Shown here: positions 55,792 through 64,000 of the stretch, piece after piece
Layout: each line of letters starts with the position of its first letter
Numbering within the stretch: position 1 is the stretch's first letter
From: Pseudomonas sp. 8AS
GTDB lineage: Bacteria > Pseudomonadota > Gammaproteobacteria > Pseudomonadales > Pseudomonadaceae
Direction of reading: 5' to 3'
Assembly (NCBI RefSeq): GCF_902506505.1
Contig: NZ_LR733406.1
Span: 186,001-250,000, forward strand
DNA length: 64,000 nucleotides
Notes under the pieces: model-generated
Told to the model about the DNA's origin: nothing
Database searches by the model: none
The model's input: only the letters and a program-made list of their open reading frames with translations
Program-made: the position numbers and the translations under genes

Positions 55792-55933
55792 AGAACCTGT
55801 TTACGATCTCACGAGCTAGAGCCAGACAAGGAGAAAACAGCCGAGGAAACGGAGTTTACGAGCTGTAAATGAGCATTCCGAGGCTGTTTTTAACGCCATA
55901 TGGCCGACGCGCAGCAGATCGTAGGCAGGTTCT
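55792..55933. mobile_element. Small palindromic element A (MITE-like), abutting the cytochrome c4 stop
   Basis: About 142 bases with imperfect 18-bp terminal inverted repeats: AGAACCTGTTTACGATCT at the left and AGATCGTAGGCAGGTTCT at the right (16 of 18). An inner hairpin has arms AAAACAGCC...GGAA and TTCC...GGCTGTTTT. Its last base is the first base of the complement of the cytochrome c4 stop codon. No coding capacity. Blocks inside it recur in the element at 50657-50733. Confidence 0.75.
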
Positions 55934-56556
55934 TAGTGCAGGCCCTGGATATAGCTGGATACCGCGGCGATATCCTTGTTGCTCAGCTTGGCGGCAATGG
56001 CGCGCATGATCAGCGTGTCGCCGTCATTGGTGCGGTTGCCTTCGCGGAAGTCGGTGAGCTGCTTGGCCACATAGGCGGCATGCTGGCCACCCAGTTGCGG
56101 GAAGCCCGCCAGGTCGTTGCCCGCGCCGTTCGGCGAGTGGCAACCGGTGCAGGCCGGCATGCCCTGATCCAGCTTGCCGCCGCGGAACAGTTCCTCACCA
56201 CGCGCGACCAGGGCCGGATCGGCGGCGCCGACGCTCATGCTCTGGCTGGCGAAGTAGGCGGCGATGTCGGCCAGATCCTGGTCGCTGAGGTTGGTCAGCA
56301 GGCCGGTCATTTCCAGCACCTGACGCTTGCCGCCCTTGATGTCATTCAGCTGCTTGAGCAGGTAGCGCTCGCCCTGGCCGGCCAGTTTCGGGAAGTTCGG
56401 GGCGGCGCTGTTGCCGTCCGCAGCATGGCAGGCGCCACACACAGCAGTCTTCGCCTTACCGGCTTCGGCGTCGCCGACGATCGCGGCATCGCCTGCAGCA
56501 TACGCAGCAGAGGAAATGCCCAGGCTCAACAGCAGACTCACGAGTACTTTGTTCAT
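55933..56556 (-). CDS. Diheme cytochrome c4
   Basis: 207 residues. Signal peptide to about residue 20 (SSAAYA), then two c-type heme domains with CGACH (40-44) and CTGCH (136-140), and methionines (for example in LEMTGLL and TLIMRAIAA) as sixth ligands. A periplasmic electron carrier to terminal oxidases. A PA5490-like position between dsbA and cytochrome c5. Its stop codon coincides with the border of element A, so the 3' end may have been shaped by that insertion. Confidence 0.93.
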   Translation of the reverse strand: MNKVLVSLLLSLGISSAAYAAGDAAIVGDAEAGKAKTAVCGACHAADGNSAAPNFPKLAGQGERYLLKQLNDIKGGKRQVLEMTGLLTNLSDQDLADIAAYFASQSMSVGAADPALVARGEELFRGGKLDQGMPACTGCHSPNGAGNDLAGFPQLGGQHAAYVAKQLTDFREGNRTNDGDTLIMRAIAAKLSNKDIAAVSSYIQGLH

Positions 56557-56601
56557 CAGCTAATCCAATAACGGCTAGAGGTAAAAGAAATTTCTGCGGG
56601 A

Positions 56602-56895
56602 CTACTCGCTCATCAACTTAATGACGGCCTGGTAATCCTCTGCAGTGCAGTCCATGCACAAGCCACGCGGCGGCATGGCATTGAAACCGTTGGTCACGCT
56701 CTGTACCAGCGCGTCCATGCCCTTGGCCACGCGTGGCTCCCAGGCAGCCTTGTCGCCACGCTTGGGCGCCATCGGCAATTGGCCATTGTGACAAGCCATG
56801 CAGGCCTTGGCATACACCGCCTCGGGATCCTGCGCGGCCTGCACGTTAACGGACAGAGCGCAAAGCGCGGCGGCAACGATCAATACTTTTTTCAT
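56602..56895 (-). CDS. Cytochrome c5-like monoheme protein
   Basis: 97 residues. Signal peptide MKKVLIVAAALCALSVNVQA, one heme site CMACH (32-36) and a Met in FNAMPPRGLCMDC, a c5-type loop with an extra Cys pair (C-x2-C). Soluble periplasmic electron carrier, 45 bases upstream of the c4 gene on the same strand, likely the same transcript. Confidence 0.9.
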   Translation of the reverse strand: MKKVLIVAAALCALSVNVQAAQDPEAVYAKACMACHNGQLPMAPKRGDKAAWEPRVAKGMDALVQSVTNGFNAMPPRGLCMDCTAEDYQAVIKLMSE

Positions 56896-57079
56896 GGGCC
56901 AACCTCATCAGGGTTAGGAACGCTCTGCGTTCTATCGCGCAGCTAATTATGTCGTTCCCGGAACAACGGACGGGACAAAGCGCACACAAAATCTGCGGCA
57001 TTATATACTGGCGTCGCTGAAACGGAAGCGACACCATGCCGCGCCCCACGCTGGCGCCCGGCTCAACCGGAAAATCCCC

Positions 57080-57730
57080 ATGCAACCCAAGAATCCCATC
57101 ATCGGCCTGTGCCAACAGGCTGCCTTCATGATCAGTGCGGCCAAGGTCGACCAGTGCCCGCCGGACGAGGGCTTCGAAGTGGCCTTCGCCGGGCGCTCCA
57201 ACGCTGGCAAGTCGAGTGCGCTGAACACCCTGACCCATGCCAACCTGGCACGCACCTCGAAGACCCCGGGGCGCACCCAGCTGCTCAACTTCTTCACCCT
57301 GGACGAAGAGCGCCGCCTGGTCGACCTGCCCGGCTACGGCTATGCCAAAGTGCCAATTCCGCTCAAACAGCACTGGCAGCGCCATCTGGAAGCCTACCTG
57401 AGCAGCCGCGAGAGCCTGGCCGGATTGATCCTGATGATGGACATCCGCCATCCGCTCACCGAGTTCGACCGCATGATGCTCGACTGGTCCCAGGCCAGCC
57501 ACATGCCCCTGCATATCCTGCTGACCAAGGCCGACAAGCTGACCTTCGGCGCCGCCAAGAACGCCCTGCTCAAGGTTCGTCAGGACATCCACAAGGGCTG
57601 GGGCACGGACGCCAGCATCCAGCTGTTCTCGGCCCCCAAGCGCCAGGGCGTCGAGGAGGCACAGGCTGTGCTGGCTGGATGGATGGGGCTGCTCGAGGAA
57701 GAAGAGGAAGACCAGCAGGACGCTGAGTAA
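57080..57730 (+). CDS. engB: Ribosome biogenesis GTPase EngB (YihA/YsxC)
   Basis: 216 residues. G1 GRSNAGKSS (38-46), G3 [10 protein letters not shown] and G4 TKADKL are present, with the Arg-Thr-rich switch [13 protein letters not shown]. It binds the large ribosomal subunit during assembly. The neighbourhood engB-sRNA-polA is the classic gammaproteobacterial order. Confidence 0.95.
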   Translation: MQPKNPIIGLCQQAAFMISAAKVDQCPPDEGFEVAFAGRSNAGKSSALNTLTHANLARTSKTPGRTQLLNFFTLDEERRLVDLPGYGYAKVPIPLKQHWQRHLEAYLSSRESLAGLILMMDIRHPLTEFDRMMLDWSQASHMPLHILLTKADKLTFGAAKNALLKVRQDIHKGWGTDASIQLFSAPKRQGVEEAQAVLAGWMGLLEEEEEDQQDAE

Positions 57731-57825
57731 GGCCCGGCTGCGTCTACGCGCAGCAAATCGCAGGGCAAAAATTGCCGGGAGCAATTTCGACGGCCCGAAG
57801 GGTCTCCACCAGGAATGCTGGAGAC

Positions 57826-57953
57826 AAAAAAAACCCCGGGCTTCGTATGGGGAGGAGAAGACCGGGGTTCAATTCTGAACCGCTAGGGCGGGGTTCAGAG
57901 ATCTGCCAACACTAGAACACACATTAGGAGCATCGAAGGGCTACATGCCATTC
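57826..57953 (-). ncRNA. ersA: ErsA-like small RNA between engB and polA
   Basis: About 128 nt on the minus strand. Reading 5' to 3': a single-stranded start, the hairpin CTGAACC...GGTTCAG (57898-57875), then a terminator hairpin ACCCCGG/CCGGGGT (57868-57833) ending in T8 (57833-57826). The terminator loop is pyrimidine-rich (TCTTCTCCTCCCCAT), the type of seed that pairs with Shine-Dalgarno regions. Position between engB and polA, length and an AlgU-type promoter all fit P. aeruginosa ErsA, an envelope-stress-induced sRNA. The 5' end is inferred from the promoter. Confidence 0.82.
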
Positions 57954-57959
57954 GTAAAC

Positions 57960-57987
57960 TCTGACCGGTGCCGGCAGCGGATAGTTC
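57960..57987 (-). promoter_or_regulatory. AlgU (sigma-22/RpoE)-type promoter of the ErsA-like sRNA
   Basis: On the minus strand GAACTA (57987-57982), 17-base spacer, TCAGA (57964-57960). Consensus is GAACTT-N16/17-TCTGA. Transcription would begin about seven bases downstream, near 57953. Confidence 0.75.
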
Positions 57988-58046
57988 AGCCACTTTTTAA
58001 ATCGCATTGCGATAAACAGTGCTTTGAAAGACCGAAAAGAGCTAAA

Positions 58047-58060
58047 CAGCCGCACGGCTG
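58047..58060 (-). terminator. Possible weak terminator of polA
   Basis: CAGCCG/CGGCTG hairpin followed on the minus strand by TTT only. It lies 32 bases past the polA stop. Weak evidence. Confidence 0.3.
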
Positions 58061-58091
58061 CGACCCCATGCCGCAGCCCTTGGCCAGGTGA

Positions 58092-60908
58092 TCAGTGTGC
58101 CTCGTCCCAGTTGTCACCCACCCCGGCCTCGACCAGCAGCGGCACGTCCAGCGTCGCGGCGCCGCTCATCAGCGGCAGCAGGCCGGCCTTGAGCGCCTCG
58201 ACCTGATCCTCGCGCACCTCCAGCACCAGTTCGTCGTGGACCTGCAGGATCACCTTGGCATCCAGGCCGGACTGCGGCAGCCAGGCGTCCACGGCAATCA
58301 TCGCGCGCTTCATGATGTCCGCCGCGGTGCCCTGCATCGGCGCGTTGATCGCGGTGCGCTCGGCGCCCTTGCGCAGCGACGGGTTCTTCGCCTGGATGTC
58401 CGGCAGGTACAGGCGGCGGCCGAACAGGGTTTCCACAAAGCCCTGCTGCGCCGCCTGCTCGCGGGTGCGCTCCATGTAGGCCAGTACGCCGGGATAGCGG
58501 TGGAAGTACACGTCGATATAGGCCTGCGCCTGCTTGCGATCACAGCCGATCTGCTTGGCCAGGCCAAAGGCGCTCATGCCGTAGATCAGGCCGAAATTGA
58601 TCGCCTTGGCGCTGCGCCGCTGGTCGCTGGTCACCTCGTCCAGGGCCACGCCGAACACCTCGGCGGCGGTCGCCTTGTGCACGTCGCGGCCGTGGCGGAA
58701 GGCGTCCAGCAGCCCCTCGTCCTGGGCCAGGTGAGCCATGATGCGCAGCTCGATCTGCGAGTAGTCGGCCGCCACCAGCTTGTAGCCCTTGGGCGCGACG
58801 AAGGCCTGGCGGATGCGCCGGCCCTCGGCGGTGCGGATCGGGATGTTCTGCAGGTTCGGGTCGCTGGATGACAGGCGCCCGGTGGCGGTTACGGCCTGGT
58901 GGTAGCTGGTGTGGATGCGCCCGGTGCGCGGATTGATCTGCTCCGGCAGGCGATCGGTGTAGGTGCTTTTCAGCTTGCTCAGGCTGCGGTACTGCATCAG
59001 CACCTTGGGCAGCTCGTAGTCCTGCTCGGCCAGCTCGGCCAGCACCGCCTCGGCGGTGGAGGCCTGGCCGGTGGCGGTCTTGCTGAGGATCGGCAGGCCG
59101 AGCTTTTCGTAGAGGATCGCGCCGAGCTGCTTGGGCGAGCCCAGGTTGAACTCCTCGCCGGCGATCGCATAGGCCTGGCGCTCCAGCTCGACCAGGCGCT
59201 CACCCAATTCGACGCTGTGCTGGCCGAGCAGCCTGGCGTCGACCAGCGCGCCCTGGCGTTCGATGCGCGCCAGCACCGGCACCAGCGGCATCTCGATCTC
59301 CTGCAGCACCCTGGCCAGCGCCGGGGTCTGCTGCAGCCTGGCCCACAGGCACTGGTGCAGGCGCAGGGTCACGTCGGCGTCTTCGGCGGCGTAGGGCCCG
59401 GCCTGTTCCAGGGCGATCTGGTCGAAGGTCAACTGCTTGGCGCCCTTGCCGGCGATGTCCTCGAAGCGGATGGTGCTGTGGTCGAGGTACTTCATGGCCA
59501 GGCTGTCCATGTCGTGGCGCGTCGCGGTGGAATCCAGCACATAGGATTCGAGCATGGTGTCGAAGGCCACGCCCTGCACACTGATCGGTGTCGAGGCATT
59601 GGCCAGCACGTTGATGTCGTACTTGGCGTGCTGGCCGACCTTGGCCTTGGCCGGGTCCTCGAGGATCGGCTTGAGCGCGCGCAGCACCGCGTCGCGGTCC
59701 AGCTGCGCCGGCACGCCCATGTAGCTGTGCGCCAGCGGCACATAGGCGGCCTCGCCGGCTTCGACCGCGAAGGACACGCCGACCACCTGGGCCTGCTGCG
59801 GGTCGAGGCTGGTGGTCTCGGTATCGAAGGCGATCAGCTCGGCGGCCTGCAGCTTGTCCAGCCAGGCATCGAAGCGGGCCTGCTCCAGCACGGTTTCATA
59901 GCGCGCCTCGCTGCCGGCCGGCGCTGCTGTCGGCTCGCCCTCCGCGACGGCCGCTGCCGGCTCGTCGAACAGCCCGCCAGTGGCCACGACCGGCCTGGCG
60001 GCCGCCTTGGCCGGCGGCTTGCCCTGCGCCTGGCCGCGCTGCAGCTCGTCCAGCCAGCCGCGGAACTCCAGCTCGCTGTACAGCGCCACCAGCGCCTCGC
60101 GGTCCGGCTCGCCCGGATGCAGGTCGTCGATGGCGATATTCAGTTCGAGGTCGATCTTGATGGTCGCCAGCTGGTAGGACAGGTAGGCCATGTCCTTGTG
60201 CTCGATCAGCTTGGCCGGCAGGGTCTTGGCGCCGCGGATCGGCAGCTCCGGGACCTTGTCGAGGTTGGCGTAGAGCACGTCGAGGCCGCCACCGACGCCG
60301 ACCAGCAGGCCCAGCGCGGTCTTCTCGCCGACCCCCGGCACACCGGGGATGTTGTCGACCTTGTCGCCCATCAGTGCCAGGTAGTCGATGATCAGTTCCG
60401 GGCCGACGCCGAACTTGGCCCTGACCCCCTCGATGTCGTAGACGCTGCCGGTCATGGTGTTGACCAGGGTCACGTGCGGGCAGACCAGCTGGGCCATGTC
60501 CTTGTCGCCGGTGGAGATCACCACGTCGCGGCCCTCGGCCGCGCACTGGCGAGCCAGGGTGCCGATCACGTCGTCGGCCTCCACGCCTTCGACGCACAGC
60601 AGCGGGTAGCCGAGCGCGCGCACGCTGGCATGCAGCGGCTCGACCTGGCCACGCAGCTCTTCCGGCATCGGCGGGCGGTTGGCCTTGTAGTGCTCGAACA
60701 TGGCGTCGCGGAAGGTCCCGCCCTTGGCGTCGAAGACCACGGCGAAGGGGCTGTCCGGGTACTGCTTGCGCAGGCTCTTGAGCATGTTCAGCACGCCCTT
60801 CACCGCGCCGGTCTGCAGGCCCTTGGAGGTGGCCAGCGGCGGCAGGGCATGGAAGGCGCGGTACAGGTAGGAGGAACCGTCGACCAGAACCAGGGGGGTG
60901 TTAGACAT
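58092..60908 (-). CDS. polA: DNA polymerase I
   Basis: 938 residues. 5'-nuclease domain (about 1-300: LVLVDGSSYLYRAFHALPPL, GDKVDNIPGVPGVGEKTA), a 3'-5' exonuclease domain (about 345-540) with FDTETTSLD (DxE present) and a family A polymerase domain with DYSQIELRIMAHLAQDE (motif A), RRSAKAINFGLIYGMSAFGL (motif B) and LQVHDELVLEV (motif C). A Pro/Ala/Glu-rich linker at about 310-345 makes it slightly longer than E. coli Pol I. Start at ATG 60906-60908 (MSNTPLVLVDG); upstream in-frame codons overlap the divergent gene. Confidence 0.96.
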   Translation of the reverse strand: MSNTPLVLVDGSSYLYRAFHALPPLATSKGLQTGAVKGVLNMLKSLRKQYPDSPFAVVFDAKGGTFRDAMFEHYKANRPPMPEELRGQVEPLHASVRALGYPLLCVEGVEADDVIGTLARQCAAEGRDVVISTGDKDMAQLVCPHVTLVNTMTGSVYDIEGVRAKFGVGPELIIDYLALMGDKVDNIPGVPGVGEKTALGLLVGVGGGLDVLYANLDKVPELPIRGAKTLPAKLIEHKDMAYLSYQLATIKIDLELNIAIDDLHPGEPDREALVALYSELEFRGWLDELQRGQAQGKPPAKAAARPVVATGGLFDEPAAAVAEGEPTAAPAGSEARYETVLEQARFDAWLDKLQAAELIAFDTETTSLDPQQAQVVGVSFAVEAGEAAYVPLAHSYMGVPAQLDRDAVLRALKPILEDPAKAKVGQHAKYDINVLANASTPISVQGVAFDTMLESYVLDSTATRHDMDSLAMKYLDHSTIRFEDIAGKGAKQLTFDQIALEQAGPYAAEDADVTLRLHQCLWARLQQTPALARVLQEIEMPLVPVLARIERQGALVDARLLGQHSVELGERLVELERQAYAIAGEEFNLGSPKQLGAILYEKLGLPILSKTATGQASTAEAVLAELAEQDYELPKVLMQYRSLSKLKSTYTDRLPEQINPRTGRIHTSYHQAVTATGRLSSSDPNLQNIPIRTAEGRRIRQAFVAPKGYKLVAADYSQIELRIMAHLAQDEGLLDAFRHGRDVHKATAAEVFGVALDEVTSDQRRSAKAINFGLIYGMSAFGLAKQIGCDRKQAQAYIDVYFHRYPGVLAYMERTREQAAQQGFVETLFGRRLYLPDIQAKNPSLRKGAERTAINAPMQGTAADIMKRAMIAVDAWLPQSGLDAKVILQVHDELVLEVREDQVEALKAGLLPLMSGAATLDVPLLVEAGVGDNWDEAH

Positions 60909-60981
60909 GCGCAGGATCAACCTTTTGCCAGGGGCGGGCGCTAGAATGAACCCACCAACCAGAGAAAGGGACAAGGTTACC

Positions 60982-61269
60982 ATGCGCGTACTCAACCGCC
61001 TGTTGCTCACCGGCCTGCTGGCCATCAGCCCGCTGTATGCCATCGCCGCCGAGGATGCACCGGGCGCCGACCCGGACGTGACCATCCGCCAGGACGGCGA
61101 CAAGACCATCACCGAATACCGGCAGAACGGCTTCCTCTACGCCATCAAGGTCACCCCGAAAGTCGGCAAGCCCTACTTCCTGGTGCGCGCCGACGGCAGC
61201 GAGGGCAACTTCATCCGCTCCGACCAGCCGGACATGCTGATCCCGGCCTGGGAAATCTTTAAGTGGTAA
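60982..61269 (+). CDS. DUF2782 family small secreted protein
   Basis: 95 residues. Signal peptide MRVLNRLLLTGLLAISPLYAIA, then a compact domain VTIRQDGDKTITEYRQNGFLYAIKVTPKVGKPYFLVRADG, the DUF2782 signature. Conserved between polA (divergent) and thrB in Pseudomonas; function unknown. It precedes thrB by 51 bases and is probably co-transcribed. Confidence 0.85.
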   Translation: MRVLNRLLLTGLLAISPLYAIAAEDAPGADPDVTIRQDGDKTITEYRQNGFLYAIKVTPKVGKPYFLVRADGSEGNFIRSDQPDMLIPAWEIFKW

Positions 61270-61320
61270 CTGCCGGCGGCGGGCCACGGCCCGCCACCCC
61301 GCACCTCGGAGGCTAATGCC

Positions 61321-62271
61321 ATGTCGGTCTTCACCCCGCTGGAACGCCACGAACTGGAAGCCTTCCTCGAGCCCTACGGGCTGGGGCGGCTGAAGGACTT
61401 CCAGGGCATCAGCGCCGGCACCGAGAACAGCAACTTCTTCGTTAGCCTGGACGGTGGCGAATACGTGCTGACCCTGGTCGAGCGCGGCCCGCGCGCCGAC
61501 CTGCCGTTCTTCATCACCCTGCTCGAGCGCCTGCACCAGGCCGGCCTGCCGGTGCCCTACGCGATCCCCACGCAGAGTGGCGAAACCCTGCGCGAGCTGG
61601 CGGAAAAACCCGCCCTGCTGCAGCCACGCCTGGCCGGCAAACATGTCGGCCAGCCCAACGCCCACCACTGCGCCGAGATCGGCAGCTGGCTGGCGCGCCT
61701 GCACCTGGCCACCCAGGGCGACATCCTCGAACGGCGCAGCGACCGCGGCCTCGACTGGATGCTCGAGGAAGGCCCGATGCTGGCCCTGGAGCTGCACGAC
61801 GAACAGCTGCCGCTGCTGCGCGACAGCCTGCACGAGGTCGCCGAACTGAAGGAACGCATCCTCGCCCTGCCGCGGGCCAACCTGCACGCCGACCTGTTCC
61901 GCGACAACGCGCTTTTCGACGGCAACCAGCTGGCCGGGGTGATCGACTTCTACAACGCCTGCTCGGGGCCGATGCTCTATGACCTGGCGATCACCGTGAA
62001 CGACTGGTGCTCGCGGGCCGACGACAGCCTTGATGCGCCGCGCGCCCGCGCCCTGCTCGGTGCCTACGCCAGCCTGCGTCCGTTCAACCGCGCCGAGGCC
62101 GAGTTGTGGCCGGCCATGCTGCGCATCGCCTGCCTGCGCTTCTGGCTGTCGAGGCTGATCGCCGCGCGGCGCTTCCAGGGCCGCGACGTGCTGGTCAAGG
62201 ACCCGGGCGAATTCCAGCGCCGCCTGGCGCAGCGCCAGCAGGTCAGCCTGGCCCTGCCCTTCGCCCTGTGA
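61321..62271 (+). CDS. thrB: Homoserine kinase
   Basis: 316 residues, APH/choline-kinase fold rather than the GHMP type of E. coli ThrB. SVFTPLERHELEAFLEPYGLG at the N-terminus, AGTENSNFFV as nucleotide loop, ANLHADLFRDNALFDG as catalytic loop and GVIDFYNACSGPMLYDLA as metal-binding motif. It phosphorylates homoserine in threonine synthesis. GGAGG lies upstream of the ATG. Same unit as the DUF2782 gene. Confidence 0.92.
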   Translation: MSVFTPLERHELEAFLEPYGLGRLKDFQGISAGTENSNFFVSLDGGEYVLTLVERGPRADLPFFITLLERLHQAGLPVPYAIPTQSGETLRELAEKPALLQPRLAGKHVGQPNAHHCAEIGSWLARLHLATQGDILERRSDRGLDWMLEEGPMLALELHDEQLPLLRDSLHEVAELKERILALPRANLHADLFRDNALFDGNQLAGVIDFYNACSGPMLYDLAITVNDWCSRADDSLDAPRARALLGAYASLRPFNRAEAELWPAMLRIACLRFWLSRLIAARRFQGRDVLVKDPGEFQRRLAQRQQVSLALPFAL

Positions 62272-62280
62272 GGCCCTGCC

Positions 62281-63234
62281 TCAGAGGCTTTCCAGGCAAC
62301 CGGCCAGCTGCTGGCCGAGATTTTCCAGCAACTGCTCGTAGCCCTGCGCCGATACCGCCAGGCTGCCACCCATGGCGTCCATTTCCGCCAGCCTGACCGG
62401 CAGGCCGGCGCTCAGGGTTTGCGCCAGGCGCGGGCGCAGCGGCGGCTCGCTGAACACGCAGCTCGGCCCGGCCGCCTGCAGGCGCTCACGCATCGCCGCC
62501 ACGTGCCGCGCGCCCGGTTGCACCTCGGCGGCCACGCTGAATACCCCGGCGTGCTTGAGGCCATAGGCGGCCTCGAAGTAGTCGTAGGCCTCGTGGAAGA
62601 CGAAGTAGGGCTTGCCGGCCACCTTGTCCAGGCGCGCGTGCAGGCGCTGGTCGAGGGCATCCAGGCGCGCGCCGAAGGCGGCCAGGTTGCTCTGGTAGCG
62701 CGCGGCATTGGCCGGGTCGGCCTGGGCCAGGTCGGCGGCCATCTTCGTCGCTATCACCCGGGCGTTGTGCGGCAGCAGCCAGAGGTGGGCATCCAGCGTG
62801 CCGGGGCGGTGGTCGTGGTCGTGCTCATCGGTCGCCGCCTCATGCTCGTCATGCCCGGGCTCGGCGTGCTCATCGGCATGCTCGCCCTCGCCGCTCTCCA
62901 CCTTGGAAAAATGGCGCAGCTGCAAACCCGGCAAGTTCTGCACGGCCACGTTCGGCAGGCTGCGACCCTGCAGCACGCGCGGCAGGAAGCTCTCCATGTC
63001 CGGGCCGATCCAGTACAGCAGGGTGACGCCGTGGACCCGCCGCACATCCGAGGGACGCAGGGCGAAACGGTGCGGCGAGGCGCCCGGCGGCAGCAACACG
63101 GCGGGCGTGCCGACACCCTCCTGCACGGCGGCAGCGATCAGCTGCAGCGGCTTGATGCTGGTCAGCAGCTGCACCTCGGCGCGGGCGGACAGGGAAAACA
63201 GGCAAAGCAGGACAAGGGCGAACAGACGCGACAC
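62281..63234 (-). CDS. znuA: Zinc ABC transporter periplasmic binding protein
   Basis: 317 residues from GTG 63234; signal peptide [18 protein letters not shown]. Cluster A-I metal-binding fold with zinc-ligand histidines in [28 protein letters not shown] and [17 protein letters not shown], and a His/Asp/Glu-rich loop at about 120-150 ([19 protein letters not shown]). It captures Zn2+ for ZnuBC. Divergent from zur with a Zur box between, so it is repressed when zinc is plentiful. The start is uncertain; no strong binding site is visible. Its stop converges on thrB with a 9-base gap. Confidence 0.9.
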   Translation of the reverse strand: MSRLFALVLLCLFSLSARAEVQLLTSIKPLQLIAAAVQEGVGTPAVLLPPGASPHRFALRPSDVRRVHGVTLLYWIGPDMESFLPRVLQGRSLPNVAVQNLPGLQLRHFSKVESGEGEHADEHAEPGHDEHEAATDEHDHDHRPGTLDAHLWLLPHNARVIATKMAADLAQADPANAARYQSNLAAFGARLDALDQRLHARLDKVAGKPYFVFHEAYDYFEAAYGLKHAGVFSVAAEVQPGARHVAAMRERLQAAGPSCVFSEPPLRPRLAQTLSAGLPVRLAEMDAMGGSLAVSAQGYEQLLENLGQQLAGCLESL

Positions 63235-63259
63235 GACGGCAACACTCGGCGGATAAAGA

Positions 63260-63272
63260 GTTATAGAATAAC
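63260..63272. promoter_or_regulatory. Zur box between znuA and zur
   Basis: GTTATAGAATAAC, matching the core palindrome GTTATA-N-ATAAC of gammaproteobacterial Zur sites. It lies 26 bases from the znuA start and 27 from the zur start, so one repressor dimer could control both sides. Confidence 0.8.
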
Positions 63273-63298
63273 GTCTCTTACCCCGGACGTCGCCGCCC

Positions 63299-63799
63299 AT
63301 GCTCAAACCCCATACCGCCAACACCCCGCTGGCCTGCCTGCCACACGACCACTCGCACTGCGTCAGCAGCGCCCTGGCCGAGGCCGATGCGCTCTGCGCC
63401 AGGCAGGGCACGCGCCTGACCGCCCTGCGCAAGCGCGTGCTGGAGCTGGTCTGGCAGAGCCACAAGCCGCTGGGCGCCTACGACATCCTCGGCGTGCTGA
63501 GCGAGGAAGACGGCCGCCGCGCCGCACCGCCGACCGTCTATCGGGCGCTGGATTTCCTCCAGGAGAACGGCCTGGTCCATCGCATCGCCTCGCTCAACGC
63601 CTTTATCGGCTGCGTGCGCCCGGAGCATGCGCACCAGGGCCAGTTCCTTATCTGCAAAAGCTGTCATACGGCCATCGAACTGGAGCTGCCGAGCATCAGT
63701 CAGGCGATTGTCGCCGGCGCCAAAGCAGTGGGCTTCGTGGTGGAAAGCCAGACCGTGGAAATCGTCGGCCTGTGCGCCAGTTGCCGGGAGGCGGCATGA
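63299..63799 (+). CDS. zur: Zinc uptake regulator (Fur family)
   Basis: 166 residues. Winged helix (about 25-95: [45 protein letters not shown]) and a metal-binding dimerisation domain with the structural-zinc cysteines in [10 protein letters not shown] and [10 protein letters not shown] His-rich N-terminus (HDHSHC) adds possible zinc ligands. Represses znu genes with Zn2+ bound. Its stop overlaps the znuC ATG, so zur and znuC are co-translated. Confidence 0.93.
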   Translation: MLKPHTANTPLACLPHDHSHCVSSALAEADALCARQGTRLTALRKRVLELVWQSHKPLGAYDILGVLSEEDGRRAAPPTVYRALDFLQENGLVHRIASLNAFIGCVRPEHAHQGQFLICKSCHTAIELELPSISQAIVAGAKAVGFVVESQTVEIVGLCASCREAA

Positions 63800-64000
63800 G
63801 CGAAGTACTGGTCCAGCTCGACGGCGTCGGCGTCGGCTTCGCCGGGCAGCGCGTGCTGCAGGATGTGCAGCTGACCGTACGCGCCGGCGAGATCGTCACC
63901 CTGATCGGCCCCAACGGCGCCGGCAAGACCACCCTGGTGCGCGCCGTGCTCGGCCTGCTCAAGCCGGACAGCGGCCGGGTGCAGCGCAAGGCGCGCCTGC
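63796..64000 (+). CDS. znuC: Zinc ABC transporter ATPase, cut by the window edge
   Basis: 68 residues visible. Walker [10 protein letters not shown] at about 38-46, preceded by [18 protein letters not shown] as in ABC ATPases. It starts at the ATG overlapping the zur stop (ATGA), 11 bases after the GGGAGG of 63785-63790. Its partner znuB should follow off the right edge. It drives Zn2+ import with ZnuA/ZnuB. Confidence 0.92.
   Translation, partial: MSEVLVQLDGVGVGFAGQRVLQDVQLTVRAGEIVTLIGPNGAGKTTLVRAVLGLLKPDSGRVQRKARL

Noticed and set aside
60909..61112. N-terminal extension of polA
   Set aside because: The extra codons overlap the divergent DUF2782 gene and its promoter; Pol I homologues begin at MSNTPLVLVDG-type sequence.

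Overview
The window is GC-rich (most coding stretches look like 65-72 % GC by eye) and the gene content points to a Pseudomonas-group gammaproteobacterium. The block from about 50.7 kb to the right edge carries ampDh2, marC-like, a dgcH-like cyclase, an endonuclease/phosphatase gene, dsbA, cytochromes c4 and c5, engB, an ErsA-type sRNA, polA, a DUF2782 gene, thrB and znuA/zur/znuC. This is the arrangement I know from Pseudomonas. No rRNA, tRNA, CRISPR array, prophage or transposase gene is visible.

Left part (1-18 kb): metabolism and transport. There is a truncated class-III aminotransferase, a polyamine catabolism cluster (amidotransferase, spuC-like transaminase, glutamyl-polyamine synthetase-like), a glutaryl-CoA dehydrogenase locus (gcdH, divergent gcdR) whose CoA-transferase partner survives only as a fragment, the proton-translocating transhydrogenase operon pntAA-pntAB-pntB, small DUF1127 and DUF2388 genes, a large periplasmic DUF4105 protein, a GFA-type protein, an AEC permease, a CitMHS transporter and TerC.

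Middle (18.4-28.7 kb): two adjacent cell-envelope modules. The first is a lower-GC four-gene cassette with no family I can name as a whole: an OmpA-domain lipoprotein, a five-TM membrane protein, a secreted protein with a von Willebrand A-like pattern and a BamE-like lipoprotein. The second is a tight minus-strand operon: a PspA/ESCRT-III-like coiled-coil protein, a Ycf46-like AAA+ ATPase, a TM/coiled-coil protein and an anchored solute-binding/OmpA fusion. These are the best candidates for undescribed systems.

28.8-38.8 kb holds recC-recB-recD on the minus strand. A winged-helix/nucleotidyltransferase plus HEPN-like pair sits inside the operon between recC and recB, translationally coupled to recB. 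A REP-type palindrome lies in frame inside recC and a large perfect inverted repeat sits just upstream of the recD ribosome binding site.

38.9-50.6 kb: an orphan PilU-like ATPase; a hairpin-rich leader with an intrinsic terminator, followed by a globin-PAS-GGDEF-EAL protein overlapping an Aer-like chemoreceptor; a DUF5924 protein; the divergent NO pair hmp/norR; a fused SpmA/SpmB-type protein; and a DUF3313-like lipoprotein. From 50.6 kb on comes the conserved Pseudomonas block described above, decorated with two related small palindromic elements that each abut a stop codon, an AlgU-type promoter in front of the ErsA-like sRNA, and a Zur box between znuA and zur.
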